64,000 nt of DNA from Streptomyces alboniger (GTDB lineage Bacteria > Actinomycetota > Actinomycetes > Streptomycetales > Streptomycetaceae). Shown here piece by piece: positions 52,569 to 61,259 of this stretch (position 1 is the first letter of the stretch; the number at the start of each line of letters is the position of its first letter). The notes beneath the pieces were generated by a model, which did not search any database, had not been told where the DNA came from, and worked only from the letters and a program-made list of their open reading frames with translations. The DNA lies in NCBI RefSeq assembly GCF_008704395.1, contig NZ_CP023695.1:186001-250000 (forward strand), written 5' to 3'. A program made the position numbers and the translations under genes.

Positions 52569-53114
52569 CTACCTCCCCCTGAGACCCATGTCTGGCCGTG
52601 GACGCCTGTCACCCCGCGAGGCATCTCCCCGGTGTAGCGGTTCCTGGACGCGGAGGCGGGCAGCGGCTCGGGCGTAGTCGGTGAGGATCGGCTTCTCGGG
52701 GTGGATGAGCGTTGCGGGGGGCTGGTCGGGTGGGAACAGACGCCAGTCGGTGTTCTCCCGGCCCTCCACCTGTGGTGTGCTGTTCTCGGGAAGGGGGGCG
52801 CGGTAAACGACGGTGACGTTATGGACCTCGTCGCCATTGGGGTATCGGTAGAACTGGTCCACCCCCGAGTAGACCCCGAACAACCGCAACTCGCCGACTC
52901 TGAGGCCGGTTTCCTCCAGCACTTCGCGTCGGCCTGTGTCCTCGAGGCACTCGCCGGGTTCCATCAGTCCGCCGGGCAGGCCCCACCCTCCGGTGTCCGC
53001 TCGTGCCAGCAGCAGGACTTGACCCTTCTCGTCGGTGAGGAGCACCGCGGCGCCGGGAAGAATCAGAGGCCGGTGTCCCACCAGGGCCCGCAGGCCACTC
53101 ACGTAGTCGTGCAT
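52569..53114 (-). CDS. NUDIX hydrolase
   Basis: 181 residues. The Nudix box is complete and well spaced: GGLMEPGECLEDTGRREVLE followed by ETGL. Upstream PGAAVLLTDEKGQVLLLARA and downstream YPNGDEVHNVTVVYRAPL fit the usual fold. It hydrolyses a nucleoside-diphosphate-linked compound with Mg. The last 20 residues are Arg-rich and atypical. AAAGG lies at a long distance from ATG 53114. The spacer 52383-52568 towards the IS holds nothing recognised. Confidence 0.92.
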   Translation of the reverse strand: MHDYVSGLRALVGHRPLILPGAAVLLTDEKGQVLLLARADTGGWGLPGGLMEPGECLEDTGRREVLEETGLRVGELRLFGVYSGVDQFYRYPNGDEVHNVTVVYRAPLPENSTPQVEGRENTDWRLFPPDQPPATLIHPEKPILTDYARAAARLRVQEPLHRGDASRGDRRPRPDMGLRGR

Positions 53115-53343
53115 GGTTGTGTCCGCCTTTCCTCGGTTCGGCGGGACGAGTGCTGGTCAGGTGCTGCTCCATCAGATCCAGGAGCCTCGGCCGGGGCACC
53201 CACATCGGTGATGCGCTGTGGCCGTGGCCCCAGGCGTCGGGTATCAACGTGTCGCCCGTGCCCGTGCGAACCGCCACCACTCATAGTCCGTCCGGGCAAG
53301 CGCATGAGGTCCGGATAGAGGGCGCCGAGGGACGGTCGCCCCT

Positions 53344-53874
53344 TCACGCCAGGGGAGGCAGGGGGCCGATGCGGTACAGGATCTCCGGGTCGTGCCCCGG
53401 CTCCGGGAAGTCTTCCGAGGGGAAGAGCGGTCGCTGTTGCAGCGCGGCCTGGCGGTTGCGGGCGAAGGCGTGCATGTACCGGTCGGAGGCCTGGTTGTCG
53501 GGAGTGATGGTGCATTCCACGAAGCGGTAGGTGTCGGCCACCAGGCGGTCGAGCATGCGGCCGGCCAGGCCGACGCCCTGCCAGAGGGGTGAAACGGCGG
53601 TCTGCCACACGAACAGGGTGTCGGGGCTGTCTGGCCGCGTGAACCCGGCAGTGAAACCGCAGAGGTCCTCCTCGCTGCTGGCGACGATCGAAGAGGCGGC
53701 GAAGTCCCGGCACCACATGAGGTAGAAGTGTGGGGAGTTGGTGTCCAGGTTCGCGGTGTCCCGCACCAGGCGCCACATGGCGGCGGCGTCACCGGCGATG
53801 GGCTGGCGGAGAGTGACACCCGATGGGGACGGTGAGTCCCCGGTGGCTGGGTGACGCGGGGTGGGGCGCGGCAT
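53344..53874 (-). CDS. ectA: EctA-like diaminobutyrate acetyltransferase
   Basis: 176 residues of the GNAT fold. MWRLVRDTANLDTNSPHFYL and MWCRDFAASSIVASSEEDLC are strongly EctA-like; the acetyl-CoA loop region is SPLWQGVGLAGRMLDRLVAD, and the end FVECTITPDNQASDRYMHAF, PLFPSEDFPEPGHDPEILYR matches ectoine EctA. EctA acetylates L-2,4-diaminobutyrate at N4. No ectB, ectC or ectD is present in the window, so this is either an extra copy or a relative with another diamino acid substrate. GAGG precedes ATG 53874. Confidence 0.78.
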   Translation of the reverse strand: MPRPTPRHPATGDSPSPSGVTLRQPIAGDAAAMWRLVRDTANLDTNSPHFYLMWCRDFAASSIVASSEEDLCGFTAGFTRPDSPDTLFVWQTAVSPLWQGVGLAGRMLDRLVADTYRFVECTITPDNQASDRYMHAFARNRQAALQQRPLFPSEDFPEPGHDPEILYRIGPLPPLA

Positions 53875-54151
53875 CAAGACCTCACTTTTCGGGACGGAGT
53901 CGCCAGGACTGCTGAGGCCGGACGTCGCTCGCCGCCGTGTCTGCCTCTCCCCCGCTGTTGTAGGCGGCGCGGGCCCATACGTCGAGGTCGACCTGACACC
54001 GCTGGCCGGTATTCGTCCCCGCGCTTCACGGCAGTTCACGCGCTCCCTCGGCCCCTTCGCACAGGATGTGCGGGGGGGGGCAGTGAAATCCCCGGCACTG
54101 GTTCTCCAGCTTCCGGAGCCGGCTGCCCAAGGACATATACGACGATCACTC

Positions 54152-54913
54152 TCACGTGAGGTAGCGATCCCGCATCTCATGTATGGCGATGATCAGGCAG
54201 CGTTCGCGGACGAAGTCGGCGTGGACATTCACAGCTGCTGGAGGCAGGTGCTCCACAGCCTCGTCGATGGCCGCCAGGGCTTGTGCGTACCGCCCCAGAC
54301 CCCGGTGAGCCGTCGCTTCCCGGAACAGTGCGATCGGGTCGACGCGGTCGGCGAACGCTTTTCTGCCCAAAATGTGGAACATGGCTCTCTCGCGGCCAGC
54401 AAGGCCATGTGCGAGCCACAGCCCGTGCAACAGGACGTGCAACGTCTTGACATGGTCGCCAGCCTGCGCGAGCACCTCTTCCATGAGCGTGTACCCACGG
54501 CTGTTGGACTGGGCCAGCAAGGCGAACGCCCGTAACGCCCGTGTGTAGCAGTCCAATTCGTGACGCCCAGGCGAGGCGAGTGTGCCGAGGAGGGATTCGA
54601 TGCTGTGACACCGGAAGTCATAGCGCAGACCATTGAGGTACAGGTGGCGCAGTGCACGGGCCCTAGTCAGGTCGTCGTGGCGGGCGATTTCCTGTGGGTC
54701 CAGGAACAGCAGCGCGCTGCGTCCGATGGAGCGTGCCTGCCACGCGGCATCGGCACAGACCTCGGCCGATTCTTGCCACGTGGCCTCTACACCGCCGAGC
54801 AGGTCCGCGAGCAGCAGGGGCCAATTCTCGCCCTGCGCGGCCGAGGTCGCTGCGGCGGTTCGAAGGCGATTCAGCAGTGCCTCGCGCTCGCTCGGGGCCA
54901 TGGCCTGAGTCAT
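54152..54913 (-). CDS. Helical-repeat protein of unknown family
   Basis: 253 residues. MTQAMAPSEREALLNRLRTA starts after AGGAGAG. The body is almost wholly amphipathic helices in pairs (QESAEVCADAAWQARSIGRS, GRYAQALAAIDEAVEHLPPA), TPR-like, with no signal peptide, membrane segment or catalytic motif. Helical-repeat regulators of this size occur beside signal-transduction and helix-turn-helix genes in actinomycetes, but no such gene is next to it. I do not recognise the family. Confidence 0.65.
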   Translation of the reverse strand: MTQAMAPSEREALLNRLRTAAATSAAQGENWPLLLADLLGGVEATWQESAEVCADAAWQARSIGRSALLFLDPQEIARHDDLTRARALRHLYLNGLRYDFRCHSIESLLGTLASPGRHELDCYTRALRAFALLAQSNSRGYTLMEEVLAQAGDHVKTLHVLLHGLWLAHGLAGRERAMFHILGRKAFADRVDPIALFREATAHRGLGRYAQALAAIDEAVEHLPPAAVNVHADFVRERCLIIAIHEMRDRYLT

Positions 54914-55493
54914 CGGGTTCTCTCCTCTCCGATCCGAGGATCCGAGGGCCGGAACGAAGGGTTGTGGGGGGGAGCAGGGCAGAGAAGAGCGGGCAGATCT
55001 CGTAACGGGCTCCGAGGGTCCCCAGAGCCCGTGTACAAGTGCCGTGCACATGTACCAGGACCAACGATGACGCTCCCAGATCCGTCACGACTCGATGGCG
55101 CGGTCCGAGTTCCTCACCAGGCAGCTACCTCGTTGGCCAAGTCCCCGGTCATCTATCGGAAACCAGCCGTCGGCGTTTCCGGCAATCCGTGGGAAGAGCG
55201 CGGCGTGAGGGCTGGCACCGATCACGATGGGGACGGATCCGTTGGGAGGCTTCGGCCATGCGTAGGACGGTCTGATCGACATGAGATCGGATCATGTTGC
55301 GCCGACCGGTGGCGGCCACCGCGGCTCACGCCCTCCAGTATCGAAGGCGCCGCTTCTCGCGTGCGGCCCGTGAGTCCGGGGCCCGAGACCCTGGCGGCGG
55401 ACTCAAATGGCGGAGCGTGCGAGCGTACGCACGCGCCTACAGGGCTTCCGCGCGCCCGGCATCGCCACCACGGGCGGACAGGATTGCCCATAG
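54914..55493. other. Intergenic stretch, no gene supported
   Basis: About 580 bases with several overlapping open frames of non-protein composition (Arg/Pro/Ser-rich) and no credible starts. No dyad of note was found. Confidence 0.4.
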
Positions 55494-55688
55494 GGGGACG
55501 GTCACCGCGCCTTCACACCCAACAACCTCACCGACACGGACATCTACCTCTTCACCGAGGAGGACTGCGAGCAGGCTTGGCTCCAATCCGGCCCGGCGGT
55601 AGCCCGCCCCGGCGGCACCTCGGCCCGCCCCATGTCAGCCCTGCCATACGCCGCACAGTGCGGCGCGTGCCGGATGGCCACGAAGTGA
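55494..55688 (+). pseudogene. Coding-like fragment, family unknown
   Basis: GHRAFTPNNLTDTDIYLFTE, EDCEQAWLQSGPAVARPGGT and ALPYAAQCGACRMATK run to a stop at 55688 and look like the end of a protein, but the frame is closed immediately upstream by TAG and offers no start. A gene tail left after a deletion is the simplest reading. Confidence 0.3.
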
Positions 55689-55892
55689 GGTGGCTCCGTC
55701 GGCGGGTGAGCGAAGATCAGTTCACAGCCATACTCAAGGAGAACGGTCCACTCCGGTTACCCGTACTATCGCTACGGTAGGCACCTGCGCACTAAAGTCT
55801 GCCGCCATCCCGCCGACACCGGTCCGGGAAAGCACATATGTGCAGCAGGCCCTCCACATCCGGCCTCAGGTCCAGGAAAGGTTGTGCGCCCC

Positions 55893-56549
55893 ATGTCCGA
55901 GAGTGTTTCCGCTTCCGAACTGACATCGCAGTACGCGGCTCAAGTACGTGCCGACCTCGAACACAACGCCAAGGAGCAACAACGTCTGGGAGCGGAAATC
56001 GCCGCTCTACAGGAGCAGTTGGAAGCCCACCAGCGTAACCACGCGGTGCTGGTGAGCATCCAGCAGGCGATCGGCGCGGCACCGGCTTCCGCAGAGCCTG
56101 CGGCCCCGTCGGTCGGTGCCACGGTGCCTGCCCCACGCACCACGAAGAAGACCACCGAGGCCGATGCGACCAAGCGGGGGCGGGCCAAGAAGACAAGGGC
56201 CGCCTCCCAGCCCCGTCGTGGCACAACCAAGCCGACTGCCGAGAAGGGTTCCGGCAAGGCCGCATCCACCAAAGCAACACAGCCGACACTGGTCGACCTG
56301 ATCCGGAACCACCTCAGCGAGCAGAGCGAACCACGCTCGGCGGCAGAGATCACCTCAGCTCTTGCCCAGGCCCATCCTGACCGCAGCGTCAAGACCACCG
56401 TGGTGCGCACCACGGTCGAGGGGTTGGTGGCCAAGAGCCAGGCGCAGCGCAGCAAGCAGGGCTCGTCCGTCTTCTACACGGCTTCCGCGGTGCCAGATCA
56501 GGCGGCTCAGCCGAAGCCGGAGGAGCAGCCCGCTCAAGTCGGCGCGTGA
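55893..56549 (+). CDS. Coiled-coil protein with Lys/Arg tail and winged-helix-like C-terminus
   Basis: 218 residues in three parts. Residues 1-50 are a coiled coil (YAAQVRADLEHNAKEQQRLG, AEIAALQEQLEAHQRNHAVL). Residues 60-130 are a basic, low-complexity, AT-hook-like linker (TTKKTTEADATKRGRAKKTR). From about 135 a winged-helix-like domain follows (PTLVDLIRNHLSEQSEPRSA, AEITSALAQAHPDRSVKTTV, VRTTVEGLVAKSQAQRSKQG). Probably a chromosome-binding or regulatory protein; function unknown. GGAAAGG lies somewhat far from ATG 55893. Confidence 0.75.
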   Translation: MSESVSASELTSQYAAQVRADLEHNAKEQQRLGAEIAALQEQLEAHQRNHAVLVSIQQAIGAAPASAEPAAPSVGATVPAPRTTKKTTEADATKRGRAKKTRAASQPRRGTTKPTAEKGSGKAASTKATQPTLVDLIRNHLSEQSEPRSAAEITSALAQAHPDRSVKTTVVRTTVEGLVAKSQAQRSKQGSSVFYTASAVPDQAAQPKPEEQPAQVGA

Positions 56550-56632
56550 CACCGCCGAGGCACGCCCGTGCCGGCCGCTGAGCCTTGAGCAGGAACGCCA
56601 GGCGGTCGGTTGCGTGATCCGCGGGAGCAAAG

Positions 56633-56658
56633 AGTCCCGGCCCTCATCGGCCGGGACT
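56633..56658. terminator. Bidirectional terminator hairpin
   Basis: AGTCCCGGCC, six-base loop CTCATC, GGCCGGGACT, between converging genes. Confidence 0.75.
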
Positions 56659-56687
56659 TGCTCCTGCTCCGCTGCCAGGGCCGTCGC

Positions 56688-57974
56688 CTAAATGGCACTC
56701 TTCTCAACAGGGCCCCGGGATTCCGGGTGATCCGCATCATCGGCCAGGGCCGCGGCACGCAGCGCCGCCTCGACCTGGCGGTTGCTGGTCATGGTCGCGG
56801 TGACGGCGGTCATGGTGAGGAGGAGGCCGGCGGCGGCGTAGAGCGGAGTGCGTACGTCATAGGCGGTGGCCAGCCAGCCGCCGAGCAAGGCGCCGAACGG
56901 GGCGGCGCACATGGCGAGCATGCGGGACGTAGAGGCGACCCGGCCCATCAGGTGGGCGGGGACGATCGTCTGCCGCAGGGAGGGGCCGAGCACCATCGTG
57001 GCGCCCATGCCCGCTCCGCAGACGGCGAGCGCGAGGCCGGCGACGTACGGGTTCGGGGCGACGGCAAGGCCCAGGATGGCGAGTCCCTCGACGGCGGCCG
57101 TGCAGGTGAGCGCGGTGCCGGTGCCGAGGCGTCGGCCGAGGAAGGACGCGATGCCCGCGCCGAGCAGACCGCCGGTGGCCTCCGCCGTGAGGAGCAGTCC
57201 GAAGCCGAAGGTACCGATGCCGAGACGTTCCTGCGCGAAGAGGGCGAGTACGGTCTCCACGGCGAGGAAGGCGATGTTTCCGACCGCCGGTCGCAGCGCG
57301 AGCCCGAGCAGCAGCCGATCCCGGAAGACGTACGAGGCACCGGCCCGCGCCTGACGCAGCAGCGACTCGCGGGCCTGCGGGACGGGCCGGGGCGCGGCGG
57401 GAAGCGAGCGTACGAGCAGCGCGGAGAGGGCGAACGACACCGCGTCGGCGAGCAGTGGGACCGCCCGTCCGAGTTCGAGCAGGGCGCTGCCCGCGGGCGG
57501 TCCCGCGAAGCCGGACGCGGCGGTCTGGGTGCCGCGCAGGCGGGAGTTGGCGCGCTCCAGGAGCGCGGGGTCGCGGCCGAGCAGATCCGGCAGGTAGGCC
57601 GTGGCGGCCGTGTCGAAGAAGAGTCCGCCGAGGCCGAGGAGGAAGGCGACGGCCGCGAGCAGTGGGATGCTCAGCACGTCGAGCGCGGCCGCTGCCGCAG
57701 GTACCGCGAGCAGCAGCGCGCGTGCCGCGTCCGTGACCCACATCGTGCGCCGACGGTCCCAGCGGTCCACCAGCGCACCGCCGAGCACCCCGAAGAGCAG
57801 CCACGGCAGCGTTCCGGCGGCGGTGACGACGGCGAGTGCCATCGGATCCCGCGTCAGCGCCAAGGCGAGCAGCGGCAGCGCGGCATGTGACACCCCGTCA
57901 CCGAGCGAGGACACCGTCTGTGCGGTCCACAGCCGTCCGAAGCCGACCGGCAACTTTCTTATACCTGAGGTCAC
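56688..57974 (-). CDS. MFS transporter (macrolide-efflux-like)
   Basis: 428 residues with about 12 membrane spans. LWTAQTVSSLGDGVSHAALP and LGGALVDRWDRRRTMWVTDA form the N-terminal and motif-A-type region of MefA/enterobactin-exporter-like MFS carriers. The GTG at 57974 overlaps the ArsR stop (GTGA), with GAGG just before it, so the carrier and regulator form one operon controlled by the dyad at 58515. Substrate unknown; a drug or siderophore is usual for the group. Confidence 0.9.
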   Translation of the reverse strand: MTSGIRKLPVGFGRLWTAQTVSSLGDGVSHAALPLLALALTRDPMALAVVTAAGTLPWLLFGVLGGALVDRWDRRRTMWVTDAARALLLAVPAAAAALDVLSIPLLAAVAFLLGLGGLFFDTAATAYLPDLLGRDPALLERANSRLRGTQTAASGFAGPPAGSALLELGRAVPLLADAVSFALSALLVRSLPAAPRPVPQARESLLRQARAGASYVFRDRLLLGLALRPAVGNIAFLAVETVLALFAQERLGIGTFGFGLLLTAEATGGLLGAGIASFLGRRLGTGTALTCTAAVEGLAILGLAVAPNPYVAGLALAVCGAGMGATMVLGPSLRQTIVPAHLMGRVASTSRMLAMCAAPFGALLGGWLATAYDVRTPLYAAAGLLLTMTAVTATMTSNRQVEAALRAAALADDADHPESRGPVEKSAI

Positions 57975-58510
57975 TTGGCCTCCCCCTCGGCCTGCTGGCG
58001 CGGTGCCGGGTGGAACAGGGCGAAGACGAGTGACGCGTCCGGCAGTGACGGATCGGACAGTTCCCGGTACTCGTCCGCCAGCGCTTGCAGCCGCGCCCCC
58101 AGCTCCGCGAACTGCTCCTCGGTGAGCCGTAGGTGCGCCATCCGTACATGCCGCTCGCTATCCGCCGGCGCCGCTTCCAGGTCCGCCACCGCATGCCGCA
58201 TCAGGACGTCCGGCCCTCCCTCGCCGGGATCGGGCAGGACGATCGACCGCGCGGCCATCGCGTAGTACCGCTCGGTCACCCCCCGGACCTTGCGCGTTCG
58301 TACCACCTTGATCAGGCCTGCCCGTTCGAGCAGCCGTACGTGGTAGCTGGAGCTCCCCTTCGCGAGGCCCACTCGCTCGGCGATCTGTGTGATCGTCGCG
58401 GGCTCGAAGCGGAGCACGGCCATGATGCGGTGGCGCGTGAGATTGGAAACGGCGCGTAGTTGGTCGTCCGTGGTGACGTGGAACGCCTCGGGAAGATCAT
58501 CGGTGGTCAT
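57971..58510 (-). CDS. ArsR-type winged-helix regulator of the MFS gene
   Basis: 179 residues. LRAVSNLTRHRIMAVLRFEP, ATITQIAERVGLAKGSSSYH, VRLLERAGLIKVVRTRKVRG and VTERYYAMAARSIVLPDPGE form an ArsR/HTH_20-type winged helix. There is no Cys metal site, so it senses an organic ligand. ATG 58510 lies four bases from the dyad at 58515-58542. It is the first gene of a two-gene efflux operon and should repress it. Confidence 0.9.
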   Translation of the reverse strand: MTTDDLPEAFHVTTDDQLRAVSNLTRHRIMAVLRFEPATITQIAERVGLAKGSSSYHVRLLERAGLIKVVRTRKVRGVTERYYAMAARSIVLPDPGEGGPDVLMRHAVADLEAAPADSERHVRMAHLRLTEEQFAELGARLQALADEYRELSDPSLPDASLVFALFHPAPRQQAEGEAK

Positions 58511-58514
58511 GACT

Positions 58515-58542
58515 CCAATGGTCAACACTTCTTGACCATTGG
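58515..58542. promoter_or_regulatory. Operator dyad of the ArsR/MFS operon
   Basis: CCAATGGTCA, eight bases, TGACCATTGG: perfect 10-bp arms right in front of the ArsR start. Confidence 0.7.
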
Positions 58543-58738
58543 GCAAGGGGTTTTTCCGGTCCGGCTTGTTGACTCGATCGCCAAGCCGCGGGGGACTGGC
58601 ATCGGAGGACACCACGTCGGTGGCGTAACCGACATCGACCGGGACGCCCGCGCGTCGTTGGCGCAGGCTGCTGACGATCCGCGACTTCGTCATCGCCTGG
58701 GACCGGGAACTCCACGCTCGGCACCGTCTCGTCAATTA

Positions 58739-58757
58739 TGGATCCTGGAATACAGAA
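58739..58757. promoter_or_regulatory. TetR operator, site 1
   Basis: TGGATCCTGGAATACAGAA lies 17 bases before the TetR start and matches site 2 in front of the MFS gene at 15 of 19 positions. Confidence 0.55.
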
Positions 58758-58774
58758 CGTGGTAGCGTCCACGC

Positions 58775-59377
58775 ATGGCCAGACCACGTACCTTTGACGA
58801 GACGGCAGTTCTTGAGGCGGCGGCGGCGCAGTTTCGTGTCCACGGCTACGCCGATACGTCGACCGAGCAACTCTGCGAGGCAGCTGACGTGCGGCGCAGC
58901 AGTCTGTACAACGCGTTCACGTCCAAGGATGAGCTTTTCGTGCGGGCACTGGAGCACTATGCGGCGACCATGCGAGGGCGCCAGGCATCGATTCTGACCG
59001 ACGCCTCCCTCAGCGGTGCCGATCGACTCCGGAAGCTGGTCGATGCGATCATCGGCGAGGAGCGTGCCGCGCGCAGTGAAGGGCATGCCGCTGGCTGCAT
59101 GGGTGTGCACACCTTGATGAATCCCGCCTTGCGGGCGCGCGATGAACGCATCGCGCGGATCCTGGAGCGGGATCTACGAGAGAGGCTCGGCCTGCTGGAG
59201 GACACCATTCGGGTCGGCCGCACGGACGGAAGCATCCCTGAGGGTCATGACGCTGCTGAAGGTGCGCTCCTGGTCAACACCCTCATCGCGGGCCTCCGTG
59301 TGACAGCGCAGACCGGAGTCACCCCCGAGGTACTGCACCGGATCGCACTGGACGGGCTTCGTTCCCTGCTGGCCTGA
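58775..59377 (+). CDS. TetR-family regulator
   Basis: 200 residues. MARPRTFDETAVLEAAAAQF, HGYADTSTEQLCEAADVRRS and SLYNAFTSKDELFVRALEHY are the helix-turn-helix; the C-terminal GHAAGCMGVHTLMNPALRAR fits the TetR_C group of AcrR/YxaF-type repressors. It lies upstream of an MFS gene and both promoters hold the same motif, so it probably represses itself and the transporter. Confidence 0.92.
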   Translation: MARPRTFDETAVLEAAAAQFRVHGYADTSTEQLCEAADVRRSSLYNAFTSKDELFVRALEHYAATMRGRQASILTDASLSGADRLRKLVDAIIGEERAARSEGHAAGCMGVHTLMNPALRARDERIARILERDLRERLGLLEDTIRVGRTDGSIPEGHDAAEGALLVNTLIAGLRVTAQTGVTPEVLHRIALDGLRSLLA

Positions 59378-59404
59378 GCGAAGAGGCTGAAGCGAAGAGG
59401 CTGA
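59377..59404 (+). repeat. Perfect 14-bp tandem duplication
   Basis: AGCGAAGAGGCTGA occurs twice without spacer, beginning in the last codon of the TetR gene. A recent slippage-type duplication is the likely origin. Confidence 0.9.
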
Positions 59405-59433
59405 CAAGCCCTGGCTTTACCCTGCCCGACTTT

Positions 59434-59452
59434 TGGATTTCAGAATACAGAA
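59434..59452. promoter_or_regulatory. TetR operator, site 2
   Basis: TGGATTTCAGAATACAGAA lies 12 bases before the MFS start and shares GAATACAGAA exactly with site 1. Confidence 0.55.
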
Positions 59453-59464
59453 AGAGTTCCCGTC

Positions 59465-60733
59465 ATGAACAGACGACCTCTCTACTGGCTCATGCTCACC
59501 CTGCTTCTCGTCGCCATGAGCGAGTTGCAGACGATGGGCATGCTGCCCGATATGGCCCGCAGTCTCGGTGCCTCGACCGCCGCGATCGGCGCATTCATCT
59601 CGATCTACTCCTTCGGCATGGCCATCGGGGGCCCGCTCATCGCCTGGGCTCTACGCCAGGTCGCACCCAAGACCGCGCTCCTGGGCGTCGTCACCGCCTA
59701 CGCGGTACTGGAAGCCGCCGTCCCCCTGGTGCACAACTACTGGTGGGTCGCAGCCCTTCGGCTGCTGACCGGAACTCTCGGCGGCGCCGTGTTCGGTCTC
59801 ACCCTGACGATGGCCGCCAGGCTCGCGCCCAGCCCCGACCGCATCGCGTCCTCGATCTCCATCGTGCTCAACGGGCTCATGCTCGGTGCAGTCCTCGGCC
59901 TGCCCATCAGCCACGCCGTTGCCACCGCGTGGAACTGGCAGACGAGCTTCGTCGCTCTCGGCGGCGCCGGCCTGCTCATCGCCCTGCTCGACCTGCGCAC
60001 CCTGCCCATCCTGCCCGCGGCCTCCGCGCAGACCACCGCCGACGAACTTCAGCAACTCCGCTCGCCTCGCCTGTGGAGCCGCTTCCTCGTCAGCCTGCTC
60101 ACCATAGGGGCGACCTACGGCGCGTTCTCCTACTTCACCCCCCTGCTGGAACAGGACGCAGGCTTCTCCTCCCATGCGACGACCGCGATCCTCTTCGGCT
60201 ACGGCCTGTGCACCGTCATCGGCAACAACCTGGTAGGCCGCTATGCGGACCGCCACGCGGTTACCCTGCTGCGCATCGGCCATCTCGTCCTGGCCGGTTC
60301 GCTGGTGCTCCTCGCGCTCTTCGCCCACCTTCCCTGGGCTGCTCTGCCCGGTGTGCTCCTGGTCGGCCTCGTCGGCGTCACGATGAACCCCGCGCTCGTC
60401 GTCCGGGTCGTCGAAGTCGCCGGAGCCGGAAACCTGGTCAACACCGTGCACACATCCGTCATCACGCTGGGCGTCGTGGTCGGCAGCGCCATTGGCGGCG
60501 CCGCCATCAGCGGCACCGGTGGCACCACCGCAGTCGCCGCCATGTGGACCGGCGCCATCCTTGCCATCCTCGCCACCTGCGCCCTGACCGCACAAGGCGT
60601 CGCACGCCAGGGCAACACCAGCCTCGCCAACGCAGGTGTGGCCGACACCGTGCAGACGCAGACCCGCCCGGCTGGATGCCATGTTGTTCACGGTGGTTCT
60701 CCCGGCGTGGGCGGTCAGGCGGCCTGTCCGTAG
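59465..60733 (+). CDS. MFS efflux transporter (DHA1-type)
   Basis: 422 residues, 12 spans. MNRRPLYWLMLTLLLVAMSE, LQTMGMLPDMARSLGASTAA, YWWVAALRLLTGTLGGAVFG and NNLVGRYADRHAVTLLRIGH place it with arabinose-polymer/chloramphenicol-type DHA1 exporters. The last 20 residues are Gly/Cys-rich and lie where an older gene end may have been disrupted. Paired with the TetR gene above by the shared operator. Same broad subgroup as the carrier at 39903. Confidence 0.88.
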   Translation: MNRRPLYWLMLTLLLVAMSELQTMGMLPDMARSLGASTAAIGAFISIYSFGMAIGGPLIAWALRQVAPKTALLGVVTAYAVLEAAVPLVHNYWWVAALRLLTGTLGGAVFGLTLTMAARLAPSPDRIASSISIVLNGLMLGAVLGLPISHAVATAWNWQTSFVALGGAGLLIALLDLRTLPILPAASAQTTADELQQLRSPRLWSRFLVSLLTIGATYGAFSYFTPLLEQDAGFSSHATTAILFGYGLCTVIGNNLVGRYADRHAVTLLRIGHLVLAGSLVLLALFAHLPWAALPGVLLVGLVGVTMNPALVVRVVEVAGAGNLVNTVHTSVITLGVVVGSAIGGAAISGTGGTTAVAAMWTGAILAILATCALTAQGVARQGNTSLANAGVADTVQTQTRPAGCHVVHGGSPGVGGQAACP

Positions 60734-60900
60734 CCGTCTGCGCCGGGCGGATCACCGCGCTCGGTCAGGCACGGCGGCATGTGGGCCAAGTCCTCGGGGT
60801 CGAGGGCTTGGCCCTCCTCCTGGATTTGGCGCACGATCTCGGCGATGTCGAGGGCACTGTGGAAGATGCGGGAAGCGCCGGTTGGCGGCCAGCGACTCCC
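60715..60900 (-). pseudogene. Tn3-family transposase C-terminal remnant (tentative)
   Basis: LDIAEIVRQIQEEGQALDPE and DLAHMPPCLTERGDPPGADG, stop at 60715. The pattern (helix, EDLA, S/M-P-x-L-T-E) is like the end of Tn3-type transposases, but the diagnostic HINxxGxY is lost. Together with the MFS tail that runs into it, it marks an old insertion. Confidence 0.3.
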
Positions 60901-60939
60901 TGTCCGGGGACGCCGGGGATGTGGCGGGCGACCTCGTAG

Positions 60940-61190
60940 GGGCCCAAGTTGGTGCCGCTGGCAGCGCCTGCTGCGTCTGCTCATGGTGATGGTCACTCTG
61001 ATCTGGCCACCATCGTCCTTGCCACCGAGGACCTCCGCATCAACGCCGGACCGTTCGGCCTCATCCTCGCGGGAGTCCTGATCTCCTCCCAGGGCCCGCG
61101 CTTCCTGCTTCTGGGAAGCCGCGGTGAGCCTGCTCGCGCTCTTCCTGGGCACCGTCGCGACCTGGCGAGGGACGCTGACACGACTACCTC
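60940..61190 (+). pseudogene. Remnant of a membrane protein gene
   Basis: DLATIVLATEDLRINAGPFG and LILAGVLISSQGPRFLLLGS are followed after a frame change by SLLALFLGTVATWRGTLTR. Two hydrophobic segments are visible and there is no start. The rest of 60901-61259 shows nothing. Confidence 0.25.
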
Positions 61191-61259
61191 CGAGATGGCG
61201 CCCCGTCAGAGGCACGGGCACCTGCGATCCGCCGCCCGCCGTCCCGGACGGACGGTGTG

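Noticed and set aside
53115..53343. Coding piece with DTLIPDAWGHGHSASPMW on the minus strand
   Set aside because: Coding-like for about 40 residues only, no start or ribosome site, and the frame breaks on both sides; not strong enough to list.
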